From: Microvirga sp. 3-52 | GTDB taxonomy: Bacteria > Pseudomonadota > Alphaproteobacteria > Rhizobiales > Beijerinckiaceae | DNA: 64,000 nucleotides | Direction of reading: 5' to 3' | Assembly (NCBI RefSeq): GCF_018383585.1 | Contig: NZ_JAHAMK010000005.1 | Span: 112,387-176,386, forward strand | Shown: positions 19,267 through 28,674 of the stretch, piece by piece | How the letters are laid out: every line of letters starts with the position of its first letter | Position numbering within the stretch: position 1 is the first letter of the stretch | Program-made: the position numbers and the translations under genes | The notes under the pieces: generated by a model | Database searches by the model: none | Told to the model about the DNA's origin: nothing | The model's input: the letters and a program-made list of their open reading frames with translations, nothing else

Positions 19267-20546
19267 ACCAGCACTTCGTCCGCGAGAAGCGGGTCGACAT
19301 CACCACTCTGTCCAACGGCCTGATGGTGGCGACCGAACGCATGCCCGAGATCGCCACCGCGACGCTCGGCGTCTGGGTCGGCACCGGCTCACGGCACGAG
19401 CGTCCCCATGAACACGGCCTGTCGCATCTCATCGAGCACATGGCGTTCAAGGGCACGGCCCGCCGCTCCGCGCGCCAGATCGCCGAGGACATCGAGAATG
19501 TAGGCGGCGACATCAACGCCGCGACGAGCGTCGAATACACGAGCTACACCGCCCGCGTCCTCGGCGAGAACGTGGATGTCGCTCTCGACGTGCTCGGCGA
19601 CATCCTCATCAATTCCGCCTTCGATCCCGGGGAGCTCGCCCGCGAAAAGGGCGTGATCCTGCAGGAATACGCCGCCGTCGAGGACACGCCCGACGACCTG
19701 ATCTACGACGCCTTCATGGAAACCGCCTTCTCGGGCCAGGCCGTCGGACGCCCGATCCTCGGTACGCCGGACACCATCAAAAGCTTCGACGAGGCGACGA
19801 TCCGCACCTTCCTGGCGCGGGAATACACGCCGGGCAAGATGGTGCTGGCCGCCGCAGGCGATGTGGACCACGGCCGGATCGTCGACATGGCCGAACGCCT
19901 CTTCGGCGGCATGCCGTCCGCTGCCCCGCAGCAGCCGGAACCGGGACGCTATAGGGGCGGCGAGCGGCGGATCTCCCGCAAGCTCGAACAGGCCAATCTG
20001 GTGCTCGGACTGCCCGGCCTCTCGTTCAAGGATCCCGGCTATTACGCCGTCCATCTCTTCGCCCACATGCTCGGCGGCGGGCTGACGTCGCGCCTCTGGC
20101 ACGAGGTGCGCGAGACCCGGGGCCTCGCCTATTCCATCGATTCCTTCCACTGGCCCTTCTCCGATTGCGGCCTCTTCGGCATCGGCGCCGGAACGGCGGG
20201 CTCGGACGTGCGCGAGCTGATGGACGTGACGCTCGCCTGCATGGCTCAGGCGACCCGCGACATCAGCGAGATCGAGCTGATCCGCGCCAAGGCGCAGATG
20301 AAGGTGGCCCTCCTCACGGCCCTCGAGACGCCCGGGGGCCGGATCGAGCGCATCGCCCGCCAGCTCCTGTCCTGGGGACGCGTGGTGGCGAGCGAGGAGA
20401 TCGTCCGGCAGGTCGATGCCCTTGAGGTGGAGCATGTGCGCGAGGCCGGACGTCACCTGCTGCAAGGTGCGCCGACGCTGGCAGCCATCGGTCCGATCAA
20501 GGAGCTGCCGTCACTGGACGGGATCGCGTCAGGGCTGCGGGGCTGA
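19263..20546 (+). CDS. M16 family zinc protease (mitochondrial-processing-peptidase-like)
   Basis: A 427-residue M16 metallopeptidase. The inverted zinc site HxxEH is H55-L-I-E58-H59, and the distal acidic residues are in REKGVILQEYAAVEDTPDD. The C-terminal half has the GGGLTSRLWHEVRETRGLAYSIDSF block. Alphaproteobacterial proteins of this kind are the bacterial kin of the mitochondrial processing peptidase beta subunit; their targets are little known. It is coupled to thrC by a four-base overlap, an arrangement widely kept in the group despite the lack of an obvious functional tie. Confidence 0.93.
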   Translation: MNQHFVREKRVDITTLSNGLMVATERMPEIATATLGVWVGTGSRHERPHEHGLSHLIEHMAFKGTARRSARQIAEDIENVGGDINAATSVEYTSYTARVLGENVDVALDVLGDILINSAFDPGELAREKGVILQEYAAVEDTPDDLIYDAFMETAFSGQAVGRPILGTPDTIKSFDEATIRTFLAREYTPGKMVLAAAGDVDHGRIVDMAERLFGGMPSAAPQQPEPGRYRGGERRISRKLEQANLVLGLPGLSFKDPGYYAVHLFAHMLGGGLTSRLWHEVRETRGLAYSIDSFHWPFSDCGLFGIGAGTAGSDVRELMDVTLACMAQATRDISEIELIRAKAQMKVALLTALETPGGRIERIARQLLSWGRVVASEEIVRQVDALEVEHVREAGRHLLQGAPTLAAIGPIKELPSLDGIASGLRG

Positions 20547-20747
20547 ATTTTTCCGCCACGTCTTCCCTTTGGTCACGGCTGATTCTCCTCAATCCCGCCG
20601 CAAACTGGTCTCATGGCCACATAGTAACGATAACAAACGAGTCCTGCGGACAAGTGGGGAGCCTCCCCGGCTCCAGCTTGCTCTCAAGGCTCCTGACCGG
20701 TACCAATCCTGTTCCACTGTTTTAGTACCGGACGAAAGACCGAAGCA

Positions 20748-23627
20748 TTGCGGATCGTATCTTTCGCCATAACCCTTCTTTTGGCGGCATTCCTGGGACT
20801 GGCCTTTCCATCGTCCGGCTGGGCGGTGGAATCCGTTCGCGTCGACCCCAAGATGAAGGCCATCGATCTCACTCCGGCCATCGAGCGCTACAACTCGGAC
20901 GGGGACGAGATCAGGATTTCGACGGCGCCGGGGCGCGACGGCATCGTCCGCCGCATCGCCGTGAAGGCGCGAGAGGCCGGCACACGGCCCGACTGGATCG
21001 TCTTCGCGCTCACCAACGATACCGACGAGCAGGTGGACCGCCTCCTGGTTGCGCCGCATTTTCGCCTCACCGGCTCCGGCGTTCTCTGGCCCGATCTCGG
21101 CGCGACCCGCATTGCGGCGATCACCGCCAGCCAGGGCATCAGGCCGGACCGCGACGACAGCGAGGATGCGGACATCTTCCTCATCACGCTCGATCCCGGC
21201 ACGACCGTCACCTTCGTGGCGGAGCTGCGCTCCAACAACCTGCCCCAGCTCCATCTCTGGGACGCGGATGCCTACAAGGACCGCATCAACGGGCTGACGC
21301 TCTACAAGGGCATCATCATCGGCATCGCAGGCCTGCTGGCCCTGTTCCTCACCATCGTGTTCGTGGTGAAGGGCGCCCTGATCTTCCCGGCGGCGGCGGC
21401 TCTGGCCTGGGCGGTGCTGGCTTATGCCTGCATCGATTTCGGTTTCTTCCAGCGCATCTTCCCGATCAGCGAGGCAACGGAGCAGATCTACCGCGCCGGC
21501 GCGGAGGCGGTGCTGTCGGCGACGCTCCTCGTCTTCCTTTTCGCGTATCTCAATCTCAACCGCTGGCATGTGCGCTACAGCCATGTGACCGCCTTCTGGC
21601 TCCTGTTCCTCGGAGCCATGGTGGCGCTCGCCATCGTCGACCCGCCGGTGGCCTCGGGCGTGGCCCGGATGTCCATTGCGGCCGTTGCCGGCATCGGCTT
21701 CGTCCTCGTGATCCATCTGGCGACACACGGCTATGATCGCGCGGTGATGCTCGTTCCGACCTGGCTCCTTCTGGTGGCCTGGGTGGCGGCGGCGAGCTTC
21801 ACGGTCGTAGGTCAGCTCTCGTCCGATCTCGTGCCCCCGGCCCTCGTGGGAGGCCTCGTTCTGGTGGTCATGCTGATCGGCTTCACGGTGATGCAGCACG
21901 CCTTCGCAGGCGGCTCGTTCACCCGCGGCTTCATGAACGACACGGAACGCCGGGCGCTGGCCCTGACCGGTGCCGGCGACATCGTGTTCGACTGGGACGT
22001 GGTCGCCGACAACATCTTCGTCAGTCCGGAGGTCGAGCATCAGCTCGGGCTCAAGCGCGGCTCGCTTGAAGGTCCCGCGTCCGCCTGGCTCGACCTGATC
22101 CATCCCTTCGACAAGGACCGCTACCGGCTTGCCCTCGATGCGGTGATCGAGCATCGCCGGGGCCGCCTGACCCAGGATTTCCGCCTGCGTTCGGCCTCGG
22201 GCGCCCACAATTGGTTCCGCCTCAAGGCCCGCCCGGTGATCGGCTCCGACGGCGAGGTGCTGCGCATCGTCGGCACATTGGCCGACGTCATGGACAGCAA
22301 GACCGCCGAGGAGCGCCTGCTGTACGACGCGGTGCACGACAACCTGACGAGCCTGCCGAACCGGCAGCTCTTCTACGACCGGTTGGAGGCGGCCCTCACC
22401 TTCGCCAGCCAGGACGATTCGCTGCGTCCCACCGTTCTCGTCATCGACCTCGACAAGCTGAAGGATGCGAATGCCTCGGCAGGCTACGCCGCCGGCGACT
22501 CAGTGCTGCTCACCCTGTCCCGCCGCTTGAGCCGGCTGCTCAAGCCGCAGGACACCCTGGCGCGCATCTCGGGCGACGAATTCGCGATCATCCTGCTGTC
22601 CGAGCGCGAACCGGATCGCATCATCTCCTTCGCCGACATGGTGCGGCGCGTCGTGACGACGCCCTTCACCTATGCGGAGCGCGAGATCTTCCTCACCGCC
22701 TCCATCGGCATCGCCCTGTACGATCCGCAGATCGCCGCGCGGCGCGAGGAGGTGCTGCGGAACGCGGAGATCGCCATGGCTCATGCACGACGCCACGGCG
22801 GCGACCGGATCGAGGTCTTCCGGCCCACCATGCGCTCCGACCGCAGCGACCATTTCACGATGGAAACCGACCTGCGCCACGCTCTCGACCGCAACGAGAT
22901 GAAGGTGCTGTTCAAGCCCATCGTGCGCCTGGAAGACCGGACCATCGCGGGCTTCGAATCGATGCTGCGCTGGGATCACCCGCGCCTCGGCCGTATCGGG
23001 CCCGAAGACTTCATGTCGATTGCCGAGGAAACCGGCCTCATCATCAAGTTGAGCGTCTTCCTGCTGGAGCAGACCAGCCGCGAACTGGCTGCCTGGCAGA
23101 ATGCGCTCGAGGTGGAGCCGCCGATCTTCGCCAGCGTCAACATGTCGAGCCATCACCTGCTGCGCCACGACCTGCTGCAGGACGTGAAGACGGTCATCGC
23201 CCGCACGGGTGTCATTCCCGGCACTCTCAAGATCGAGATGACCGAGAGCCTCGTGATGGAGAACCCGGAATACTCGGCCCAGATGCTCACGCGCCTGCGC
23301 GACCTCGGGGCAGGCCTCTCGCTCGACGATTTCGGAACGGGCTATTCCGCCCTCTCCTACCTGCAGCGCTTCCCGTTCGACACGATCAAGGTGGACGAAT
23401 CCTTCGTGCGCCTGATGGCCTCCGGCAAGCCCGTCATCCTGCGCTCCATCGTCAAGATGGCGCATGAGCTCGGCATGGCGATCGTCGCGGAGGGAGCGGA
23501 GAGCGAGTCCGATGCCATCGAGCTCTACCAGCTCGGCTGCGAATATGCGCAGGGACCCGTCTTCGGAGAGCCGATGTCGACGCTGCAGGCCCGCCAGCTC
23601 GTCGGCGCGGCCCCTGCCGCGGCTTGA
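20748..23627 (+). CDS. Membrane-bound PAS-GGDEF-EAL cyclic-di-GMP protein
   Basis: A 959-residue sensor. A signal/anchor (AITLLLAAFLGLAFPSSGWAV) leads into a beta-rich periplasmic domain (about 30-180) and a block of seven or so membrane helices (about 185-390), the 7TMR-DISM layout. Then come a PAS domain (about 400-515), GGDEF (about 525-685, motif SGDEF near residue 608) and EAL (about 695-945). The EAL triad reads ESM at residues 737-739, keeping the glutamate; NMSS, EMTES, DDFGTG, the lysine of IKVDESF and AEGAES are kept, so phosphodiesterase activity is plausible. The start is a TTG with a poor ribosome site. Confidence 0.9.
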   Translation: MRIVSFAITLLLAAFLGLAFPSSGWAVESVRVDPKMKAIDLTPAIERYNSDGDEIRISTAPGRDGIVRRIAVKAREAGTRPDWIVFALTNDTDEQVDRLLVAPHFRLTGSGVLWPDLGATRIAAITASQGIRPDRDDSEDADIFLITLDPGTTVTFVAELRSNNLPQLHLWDADAYKDRINGLTLYKGIIIGIAGLLALFLTIVFVVKGALIFPAAAALAWAVLAYACIDFGFFQRIFPISEATEQIYRAGAEAVLSATLLVFLFAYLNLNRWHVRYSHVTAFWLLFLGAMVALAIVDPPVASGVARMSIAAVAGIGFVLVIHLATHGYDRAVMLVPTWLLLVAWVAAASFTVVGQLSSDLVPPALVGGLVLVVMLIGFTVMQHAFAGGSFTRGFMNDTERRALALTGAGDIVFDWDVVADNIFVSPEVEHQLGLKRGSLEGPASAWLDLIHPFDKDRYRLALDAVIEHRRGRLTQDFRLRSASGAHNWFRLKARPVIGSDGEVLRIVGTLADVMDSKTAEERLLYDAVHDNLTSLPNRQLFYDRLEAALTFASQDDSLRPTVLVIDLDKLKDANASAGYAAGDSVLLTLSRRLSRLLKPQDTLARISGDEFAIILLSEREPDRIISFADMVRRVVTTPFTYAEREIFLTASIGIALYDPQIAARREEVLRNAEIAMAHARRHGGDRIEVFRPTMRSDRSDHFTMETDLRHALDRNEMKVLFKPIVRLEDRTIAGFESMLRWDHPRLGRIGPEDFMSIAEETGLIIKLSVFLLEQTSRELAAWQNALEVEPPIFASVNMSSHHLLRHDLLQDVKTVIARTGVIPGTLKIEMTESLVMENPEYSAQMLTRLRDLGAGLSLDDFGTGYSALSYLQRFPFDTIKVDESFVRLMASGKPVILRSIVKMAHELGMAIVAEGAESESDAIELYQLGCEYAQGPVFGEPMSTLQARQLVGAAPAAA

Positions 23628-23639
23628 GCGATCACCGTC

Positions 23640-24251
23640 TTAGGCGTGACCGGTTTCCATGGACAGCATGGCCGGCTCGATCCCGATCCGGCGCAGGGCC
23701 ATCTCGTAGCGCAGGTCGGCGGCGGTGTTGAAGATCAGCTCCGCGTCGGCCGGGCAATTAAGCCAGCCATTGGCCTGAAGCTCCATCTCGAGCTGTCCCG
23801 CGCCCCATCCGGCATAGCCCAAAGCCAGCACCGCATTCTCCGGCCCGTCACCGCGGGCGATGGCGCGCAGGATGTCGATGGTCGCGGTCAGGCAGATGCT
23901 GTCGTCGATGGGCAGGGTCGATTGGGCGAGATGAAAGTCCGGCGAGTGGAGAACGAAGCCTCGGCTCGTCTCCACGGGTCCGCCCATCAGCACCTGCATG
24001 CTGCCCACCTTCTGCGGTAGCCGGATCCGGTCATGTTCCGGAAGAATCTCGAGCTGCACCAGCAGATCCGGCATGTTCAGGTTGGCGGCAGGCCGGTTGA
24101 GGACGATTCCCATCGCGCCTTCCGGCGAATGGGCGCAGACATAGATGACGGATCGCGCGAAACGCTCGTCCATCATGCCCGGCATGGCCACGAGGACCTG
24201 CCCGTCCAGGTAAGGGGATCCGGTATCGTAGGGAGGAAGCTGAGAGCCCAT
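23640..24251 (-). CDS. YqgE/AlgH family protein
   Basis: A 203-residue DUF179/AlgH protein. Family blocks are [50 protein letters not shown] and [15 protein letters not shown]. The molecular role is unknown; relatives have been tied to alginate control. The start is put at the ATG of [15 protein letters not shown] because a longer frame, to 24326, would run into the leader of the divergent gene. It ends 12 bases from the convergent GGDEF-EAL gene. Confidence 0.9.
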   Translation of the reverse strand: MGSQLPPYDTGSPYLDGQVLVAMPGMMDERFARSVIYVCAHSPEGAMGIVLNRPAANLNMPDLLVQLEILPEHDRIRLPQKVGSMQVLMGGPVETSRGFVLHSPDFHLAQSTLPIDDSICLTATIDILRAIARGDGPENAVLALGYAGWGAGQLEMELQANGWLNCPADAELIFNTAADLRYEMALRRIGIEPAMLSMETGHA

Positions 24252-24357
24252 ATTCCAAATTCTGCCTTGCCGGACCTGCCGTCCGATCACAGGATCGTGG
24301 ATGGCGGACCCGAAGATAACACGCATAAGGGAAGCGCGTCAGGGAGGCGTCAGTTCC

Positions 24358-25185
24358 ATGGCATTCATGCTCCGCACCGTTTCGGTCGCAATTTTTTCGA
24401 TTTTGTCCTTTGCCGCAGTTGTCGCGCAGCCATCCAAGACATCCGCGATCACCCAGGGTTTTCACTCCCAGGCCCGTCTGGTCTCGGGCGGCCGGCAGGG
24501 CGATGTCTGGCTTGCCGGGATCGAGATCACCCTCGATCCGGGCTTCAAGACCTATTGGCGTAATCCCGGCGATTCCGGCCTGCCGCCCCGTTTCGACTGG
24601 TCGCGGTCCGAGAATCTGGCCGGCGCGGAGGTCCGCTTTCCCGCCCCGTACCGGCACATGGATGCCGCCGGCGTGGCCTATGTCTACGGCAAGAAGGTCG
24701 TGCTGCCGGTCCTGGTCGAGGCGAAGGACAAGGGCAAGCCGGTGAAGCTCGTCCTTTCGGCCGAATACGGCGTCTGCAAGGACATCTGCATCCCGGCCCG
24801 AGCGGATCTGGCCCTGGACCTGACGGAGGATGGCCCCGGCCGCAGCGCCATCGAGGCCGCTCTGGCGAAGGTGCCGCGCCCGCAGGCTCTGGGAGCACGG
24901 GGCGATCTGTCCGTCCTCTCTGTGGAGCCCCTGATCCAGGACAAACCCGCCCTTTCCGTCACGGTCCGCGCTCCGGAGGGCGCGAAACCCTCCCTCTTCG
25001 CCGAGGGACCGGAGAACTGGTACCTCTCGACCTCCCTGCCCGACGACGCGAACCGCTTTACCGTGATCGTGGAGGAAAAGCCCAAGGATGCCGCGGGCCC
25101 GGTTCCCCTGCGCCTGACCCTGGTGGCCGGAGGAAAGTCCGTCGAGACGGAAGTCAGCCTCGACGGCAACGGGCAACCGCGCTAG
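24358..25185 (+). CDS. Stand-alone DsbD N-terminal domain protein
   Basis: A 275-residue exported protein: a signal peptide (VSVAIFSILSFAAVVAQ) and a domain like the periplasmic N-terminal part of the thiol-disulfide reductase DsbD, with the block PGFKTYWRNPGDSGLPPRFDW and the redox pair in YGVCKDICIP. There is no membrane core and no C-terminal thioredoxin domain, so it is about a third of a full DsbD. Stand-alone forms occur in alphaproteobacteria near CcdA or ScsB-type genes; none is seen here. The ATG at 24358 follows AGGGAGG. Confidence 0.85.
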   Translation: MAFMLRTVSVAIFSILSFAAVVAQPSKTSAITQGFHSQARLVSGGRQGDVWLAGIEITLDPGFKTYWRNPGDSGLPPRFDWSRSENLAGAEVRFPAPYRHMDAAGVAYVYGKKVVLPVLVEAKDKGKPVKLVLSAEYGVCKDICIPARADLALDLTEDGPGRSAIEAALAKVPRPQALGARGDLSVLSVEPLIQDKPALSVTVRAPEGAKPSLFAEGPENWYLSTSLPDDANRFTVIVEEKPKDAAGPVPLRLTLVAGGKSVETEVSLDGNGQPR

Positions 25186-25222
25186 GGAGAAACATCGTCG
25201 ATCCCAGTTCGGAGATTAGCCC

Positions 25223-25705
25223 ATGCCCATCCAGGTTGGAGAACGCCTTCCCCAGGTCACCTTCCGCATCATGACGCCGGACGGGCCCGTGGCCAAAACG
25301 ACCGACGATCTGTTCAAGGGCCGCAAGGTGGTTCTCGTCGCCGTGCCCGGCGCCTTCACCCCGACCTGCCATCGCAACCATCTGCCCGGCTACGTGCAGA
25401 AGAGGGACGAGATCAAGGCCAAGGGCGTGGATTCCATCTTGGTGACCTCGGTCAACGACGTCTTCGTCCTGGAAGCCTGGAGCAAGGCCTCCGGCGCCGA
25501 AGGCATCGATTTTCTGTCCGACGGCAACGCCGATTTCGCCAAGGCCATCGGCCTGTCCATGGACGGCTCGGGCTTCGGCCTCGGCACGCGCTCACAGCGC
25601 TATTCCATGGTCGTCGACGACGGCATCGTGAAGGCGATCAACGTGGAGGACGCCCCCTCCAAGGCGCAGCATTCCGGCGCCGACAACATCATGAAGGATC
25701 TCTGA
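25223..25705 (+). CDS. Peroxiredoxin, Prx5/AHP1 type
   Basis: The 160-residue thiol peroxidase has the peroxidatic Cys49 in PGAFTPTCHRNHLP, a proline-threonine-rich active site of the Prx5 (AHP1) class. The block VTSVNDVFVLEAWSKA and the C-terminal RYSMVVDDGIVKAINVE are typical. No resolving cysteine is seen, so it is probably a 1-Cys enzyme that needs glutaredoxin or thioredoxin. The gene directly follows the DsbD-like gene (37 bases), so both may form one thiol-redox unit. Confidence 0.93.
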   Translation: MPIQVGERLPQVTFRIMTPDGPVAKTTDDLFKGRKVVLVAVPGAFTPTCHRNHLPGYVQKRDEIKAKGVDSILVTSVNDVFVLEAWSKASGAEGIDFLSDGNADFAKAIGLSMDGSGFGLGTRSQRYSMVVDDGIVKAINVEDAPSKAQHSGADNIMKDL

Positions 25706-25738
25706 TCCTTTCGAGGCCCCGCGGAAAGCCACCTCCTT

Positions 25739-25831
25739 CGTCATCCCCGGCCTTGTGCGGGTGATCTCGATTTAGTGAGGCGTTGCGCTCCTCACATCGG
25801 GATGGCCAGCAAAAGGCCGGCCATAACGGGG
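25739..25831. repeat. Dispersed palindromic intergenic repeat, copy B
   Basis: A diverged unit of the 90-base family in the convergent gap between the peroxiredoxin and rnhA genes. The left arm is CGTCATCCCCGGCCTTGTGC, the right arm ends CCGGCCATAACGGG; both arms are less perfect than in copies D to J. Confidence 0.65.
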
Positions 25832-25849
25832 GAGAGCGAGACCCGAAGG

Positions 25850-26317
25850 TCAGACGCTGACCCTTCGGCCCTGCTTCTTGAACGGCTTCATGGCGGCAAC
25901 GGCCAGTTCGTCGACGCGGATGTTGGTCGGGTCGTCCGCGTGACCCTTCACCCAGTGCCAGGCGACGTCGTGCCGGGACGCGGCTTCGTCGAGCTCCCGC
26001 CAGAGATCCTCGTTCTTCACCGGCTTGTTGTCGGCGGTGCGCCAGCCGCGCCGCTTCCAGTTGTGCATCCATTGCGTGATGCCCTGGCGCACATATTGCG
26101 AGTCGGTGAACAGATCGACCGCGCAGGAGCGCTTGAGAGCGTTCAAGCCCTCGATGGCCGCGCGGATCTCCATGCGGTTGTTGGTGGTGTGAGCCTCCCC
26201 GCCGGAGACCTCCTTCTCGCTGCCCTTGAAGAACAGGATCGCGGCCCAGCCGCCCGGTCCGGGATTTCCCGAGCAGGCGCCGTCCGTGTAGATCATCACG
26301 CGCTCAGGTGTGCTCAT
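25850..26317 (-). CDS. rnhA: Ribonuclease HI
   Basis: This 155-residue nuclease cuts the RNA of RNA-DNA hybrids. All four acidic catalytic residues are present: Asp in [16 protein letters not shown], Glu in [12 protein letters not shown], Asp in LFTDSQYV and Asp in VRVDELA-type NIRVDELAV. The [10 protein letters not shown] loop holds the conserved histidine. The start overlaps the thrB stop by four bases (ATGA), making an ispH-thrB-rnhA operon that is common in Rhizobiales. Confidence 0.97.
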   Translation of the reverse strand: MSTPERVMIYTDGACSGNPGPGGWAAILFFKGSEKEVSGGEAHTTNNRMEIRAAIEGLNALKRSCAVDLFTDSQYVRQGITQWMHNWKRRGWRTADNKPVKNEDLWRELDEAASRHDVAWHWVKGHADDPTNIRVDELAVAAMKPFKKQGRRVSV

Positions 26318-27279
26318 GCGTCGAGTCCGTATTCGCGCGCATGCTTCACATGGCGGTGGAAGTTGAGCTTGCGGTCGTATTCGAGCGGGTCCTTCGGCTT
26401 CACCAGCGCGCCCGGCGGCACGTTAAGCCAATCCACCAGCCGCGTCAGCATGAAGCGCATGGCAGATCCCCGGCAGAGCACCGGCAATGCCTCGACTTCC
26501 TGCGGCTCGAGCCGGCGAACCGATTGATAACCCGCCAGCATCGCCCGGCCCTTGGTCAGGTTGAACGAGGCGTCGATTTCGAAGCACCAGGCGTTGAGGC
26601 AGATCGCGACGTCGTAGGCGAATGCATCCGTGCAGGCGAAGTAGAAATCGATCAGCCCCGAAACCTCGGAGCCGATGAAGAAGACGTTGTCGGTGAACAG
26701 ATCCGCATGGATGATGCCGGTCGGCAGGCCGCGCGGCCAGGATTCTTCAAGAAGAGCAAGCTCACGCCGCGTCCGCTCGGCGAGGCCGGTAGACACCGTG
26801 TCGGCCTGGGCCTCGGCCTGCGCGAAGAGCGGCGCCCAGGCTTCCAGCGAGAGCGCATTGGGCCGCTGCATGGAAAAGTCGCGGCCGGCGAGATGCAGCT
26901 TCGCCAGCGCGGCGCCGAGCGCGCCGCAATGCTGCGCCGTGGGACGGCGCACCGCGATGCCTTCCAGGAAGGTGATGATGACCGCGGGCCGCCCGGCCAC
27001 GCGGCCCAGAGGCTCGCCCCGGCGGTTGTTCACCGGCAGCGGGCAGTTCAGGCCTTTCAGCGCAAGGTGCTGCATGAGGCCGAGGAAGAACGGCAGATCG
27101 TCCTCCCGCACCCGCTTCTCGTAGAGGGTCAGGATGTACGAGCCCTTCGTGGTGTGAAGGAAATAGTTGGTGTTCTCCACGCCCTCGGCGATGCCCTTGT
27201 AGGACAGCACCGTGCCGATGTCGTAGGTATCGAGGAAAGCCGACAGCTCCTCGTCGCTGACTTCCGTATAGACTGCCAC
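26314..27279 (-). CDS. thrB: Homoserine kinase, choline-kinase-like type
   Basis: The 321-residue kinase phosphorylates homoserine, giving the substrate of thrC. It belongs to the aminoglycoside/choline kinase fold rather than the GHMP fold used in enterobacteria. The catalytic Brenner loop is [13 protein letters not shown], followed by GLIDFYFAC with the metal-binding aspartate; the N-terminal lobe has [13 protein letters not shown]. It begins 3 bases after ispH and overlaps rnhA. Confidence 0.95.
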   Translation of the reverse strand: MAVYTEVSDEELSAFLDTYDIGTVLSYKGIAEGVENTNYFLHTTKGSYILTLYEKRVREDDLPFFLGLMQHLALKGLNCPLPVNNRRGEPLGRVAGRPAVIITFLEGIAVRRPTAQHCGALGAALAKLHLAGRDFSMQRPNALSLEAWAPLFAQAEAQADTVSTGLAERTRRELALLEESWPRGLPTGIIHADLFTDNVFFIGSEVSGLIDFYFACTDAFAYDVAICLNAWCFEIDASFNLTKGRAMLAGYQSVRRLEPQEVEALPVLCRGSAMRFMLTRLVDWLNVPPGALVKPKDPLEYDRKLNFHRHVKHAREYGLDA

Positions 27280-27282
27280 CGC

Positions 27283-28242
27283 TTACTCCGCCGCCTGCTC
27301 ACGAAGCTCGCGAGGCAAAGGAAAGAACACGCTCTCATCCGCCGTCGACACGCTCTCGACCGACACCGCGTAGCGTTCCGCGAAGGCGTCGATGATCTCC
27401 TCGACCAGAATTTCGGGCGCGGAGGCGCCCGCCGTGATGCCGAGGCTGCGGATGTCGCCGAACAGGCTCCAGTCGATGTCCTCGGCCCGCAGGAGCAGCC
27501 GGACCAGGGGGCAGCCCTCCCGCTCGGCCACCTCGCGCAGGCGCTGCGAATTGGAGGAATTCGGCGAGCCCACCACGATCATGGCATCGACCTGGGGCGC
27601 CACCCGCTTGACCGCGCCCTGGCGGTTCGTGGTGGCGTAGCAGATGTCTTCCTTGTGCGGTCCGACGATGGACGGGAACCGCGCCTTCAGGGCATCCACC
27701 ATGTCCTGGGTATCGTCCACGGAGAGCGTCGTCTGGGTGACGAAGGCGAGATTGTCCGGATCAGTAGGCTGCAGCCGGGCGATGTCGTCCACGGTCTCGA
27801 CCAGGGTGGCGGCTCCCTGAGGCAATTGCCCCATGGTGCCGATCACCTCCGGGTGCCCCGCATGACCGATCAGGATGATGTGACGGCCGCGCTTGTGATG
27901 GACCTGCGCCTCCCGGTGCACCTTGGTCACCAGGGGACAGGTGGCGTCGATCCCGAAGAGACTGCGGGCCGCTGCCTGCTCCGGGACCGACTTGGGGACC
28001 CCGTGGGCCGAGAAGATCACCGGAGCCCGCGTATCGGGCACCTCGTCGAGCTCCCGGACGAAGACCGCACCCTTCCGCTTGAGGTTTTCCACGACATATT
28101 TGTTGTGCACGATCTCGTGGCGCACATAGACCGGCGCCCCATGGATCGCGAGCGCCTTCTCGACCGCATCGATGGCGCGGACGACCCCGGCGCAGAAGCC
28201 GCGCGGGGCACAGAGTAGAATGTCGAGAGAGGGCTTCGTCAT
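27283..28242 (-). CDS. ispH: 4-hydroxy-3-methylbut-2-enyl diphosphate reductase
   Basis: The last enzyme of the MEP isoprenoid pathway; it makes IPP and DMAPP using an iron-sulfur cluster. The three cluster cysteines are in [23 protein letters not shown] and [11 protein letters not shown], and the substrate-binding PNSSNSQRL and TAGASAPE blocks are intact over 319 residues. It is the first gene of the operon with thrB and rnhA. Confidence 0.97.
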   Translation of the reverse strand: MTKPSLDILLCAPRGFCAGVVRAIDAVEKALAIHGAPVYVRHEIVHNKYVVENLKRKGAVFVRELDEVPDTRAPVIFSAHGVPKSVPEQAAARSLFGIDATCPLVTKVHREAQVHHKRGRHIILIGHAGHPEVIGTMGQLPQGAATLVETVDDIARLQPTDPDNLAFVTQTTLSVDDTQDMVDALKARFPSIVGPHKEDICYATTNRQGAVKRVAPQVDAMIVVGSPNSSNSQRLREVAEREGCPLVRLLLRAEDIDWSLFGDIRSLGITAGASAPEILVEEIIDAFAERYAVSVESVSTADESVFFPLPRELREQAAE

Positions 28243-28674
28243 GATCTGGCGATGTGGCGAGACGAGGCCCCTCCTGTCAAGCGGGAGCGACGCTTATTCG
28301 CGGCGGGGCGGCGCCGCGAATAAGCGCCCTTCCCTGCCGCAAAGGGCGGAACAGCGCCTGCCATTCACAACGGAAGCAACAGCGGAGAGGAAGAGAATCC
28401 ATGGGATAGCGCGTGTGAGTGGATCCCCTTCCCGCCCTTCGTGCGCCGGGGATGACACTCTCCCCGTCATGGCCGGCATCGGCCATCCCGATCCGATGAG
28501 CGCGGCGCTCCACAGGATCGGGATCACCGGGACAAGCCCAGCGATGACGTGGGTGCATCTTCTCGAACCTGTGCGATGAGGCACGGGCCGGGATTGTACC
28601 CTCAAGAAACACTCGCTCTTGCCCACAAGAATCCCTAGAAAGGTGAAACAGCCCTTCATTTCTCCTGATCGCTC
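28243..28674. other. Intergenic region between ispH and the CPA2 antiporter
   Basis: 432 bases with no convincing gene. It should hold the divergent promoters. Around 28411-28451 is a motif also found near 35848 (GAGTGGATCCCC core) and 28465-28552 is copy C of the dispersed palindromic repeat. The rest is unremarkable. Confidence 0.7.
28465..28552. repeat. Dispersed palindromic intergenic repeat, copy C
   Basis: The arms CGTCATGGCCGGC...GGCCATCCCGATC and GATCGGGATCACCGGG...GATGACG are inverted copies around a GAGCGCGGCGCTC centre, which is itself palindromic. This is a well-preserved copy apart from the last half-hairpin. Confidence 0.75.

Noticed and set aside
24252..24326. A longer YqgE start at 24326
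   Set aside because: It would overlap the leader of the divergent DsbD-like gene, and the family N-terminus fits the ATG at 24251.
26308..28218. A 636-codon plus-strand frame
   Set aside because: Antisense of thrB and ispH, no domain, wrong codon character.
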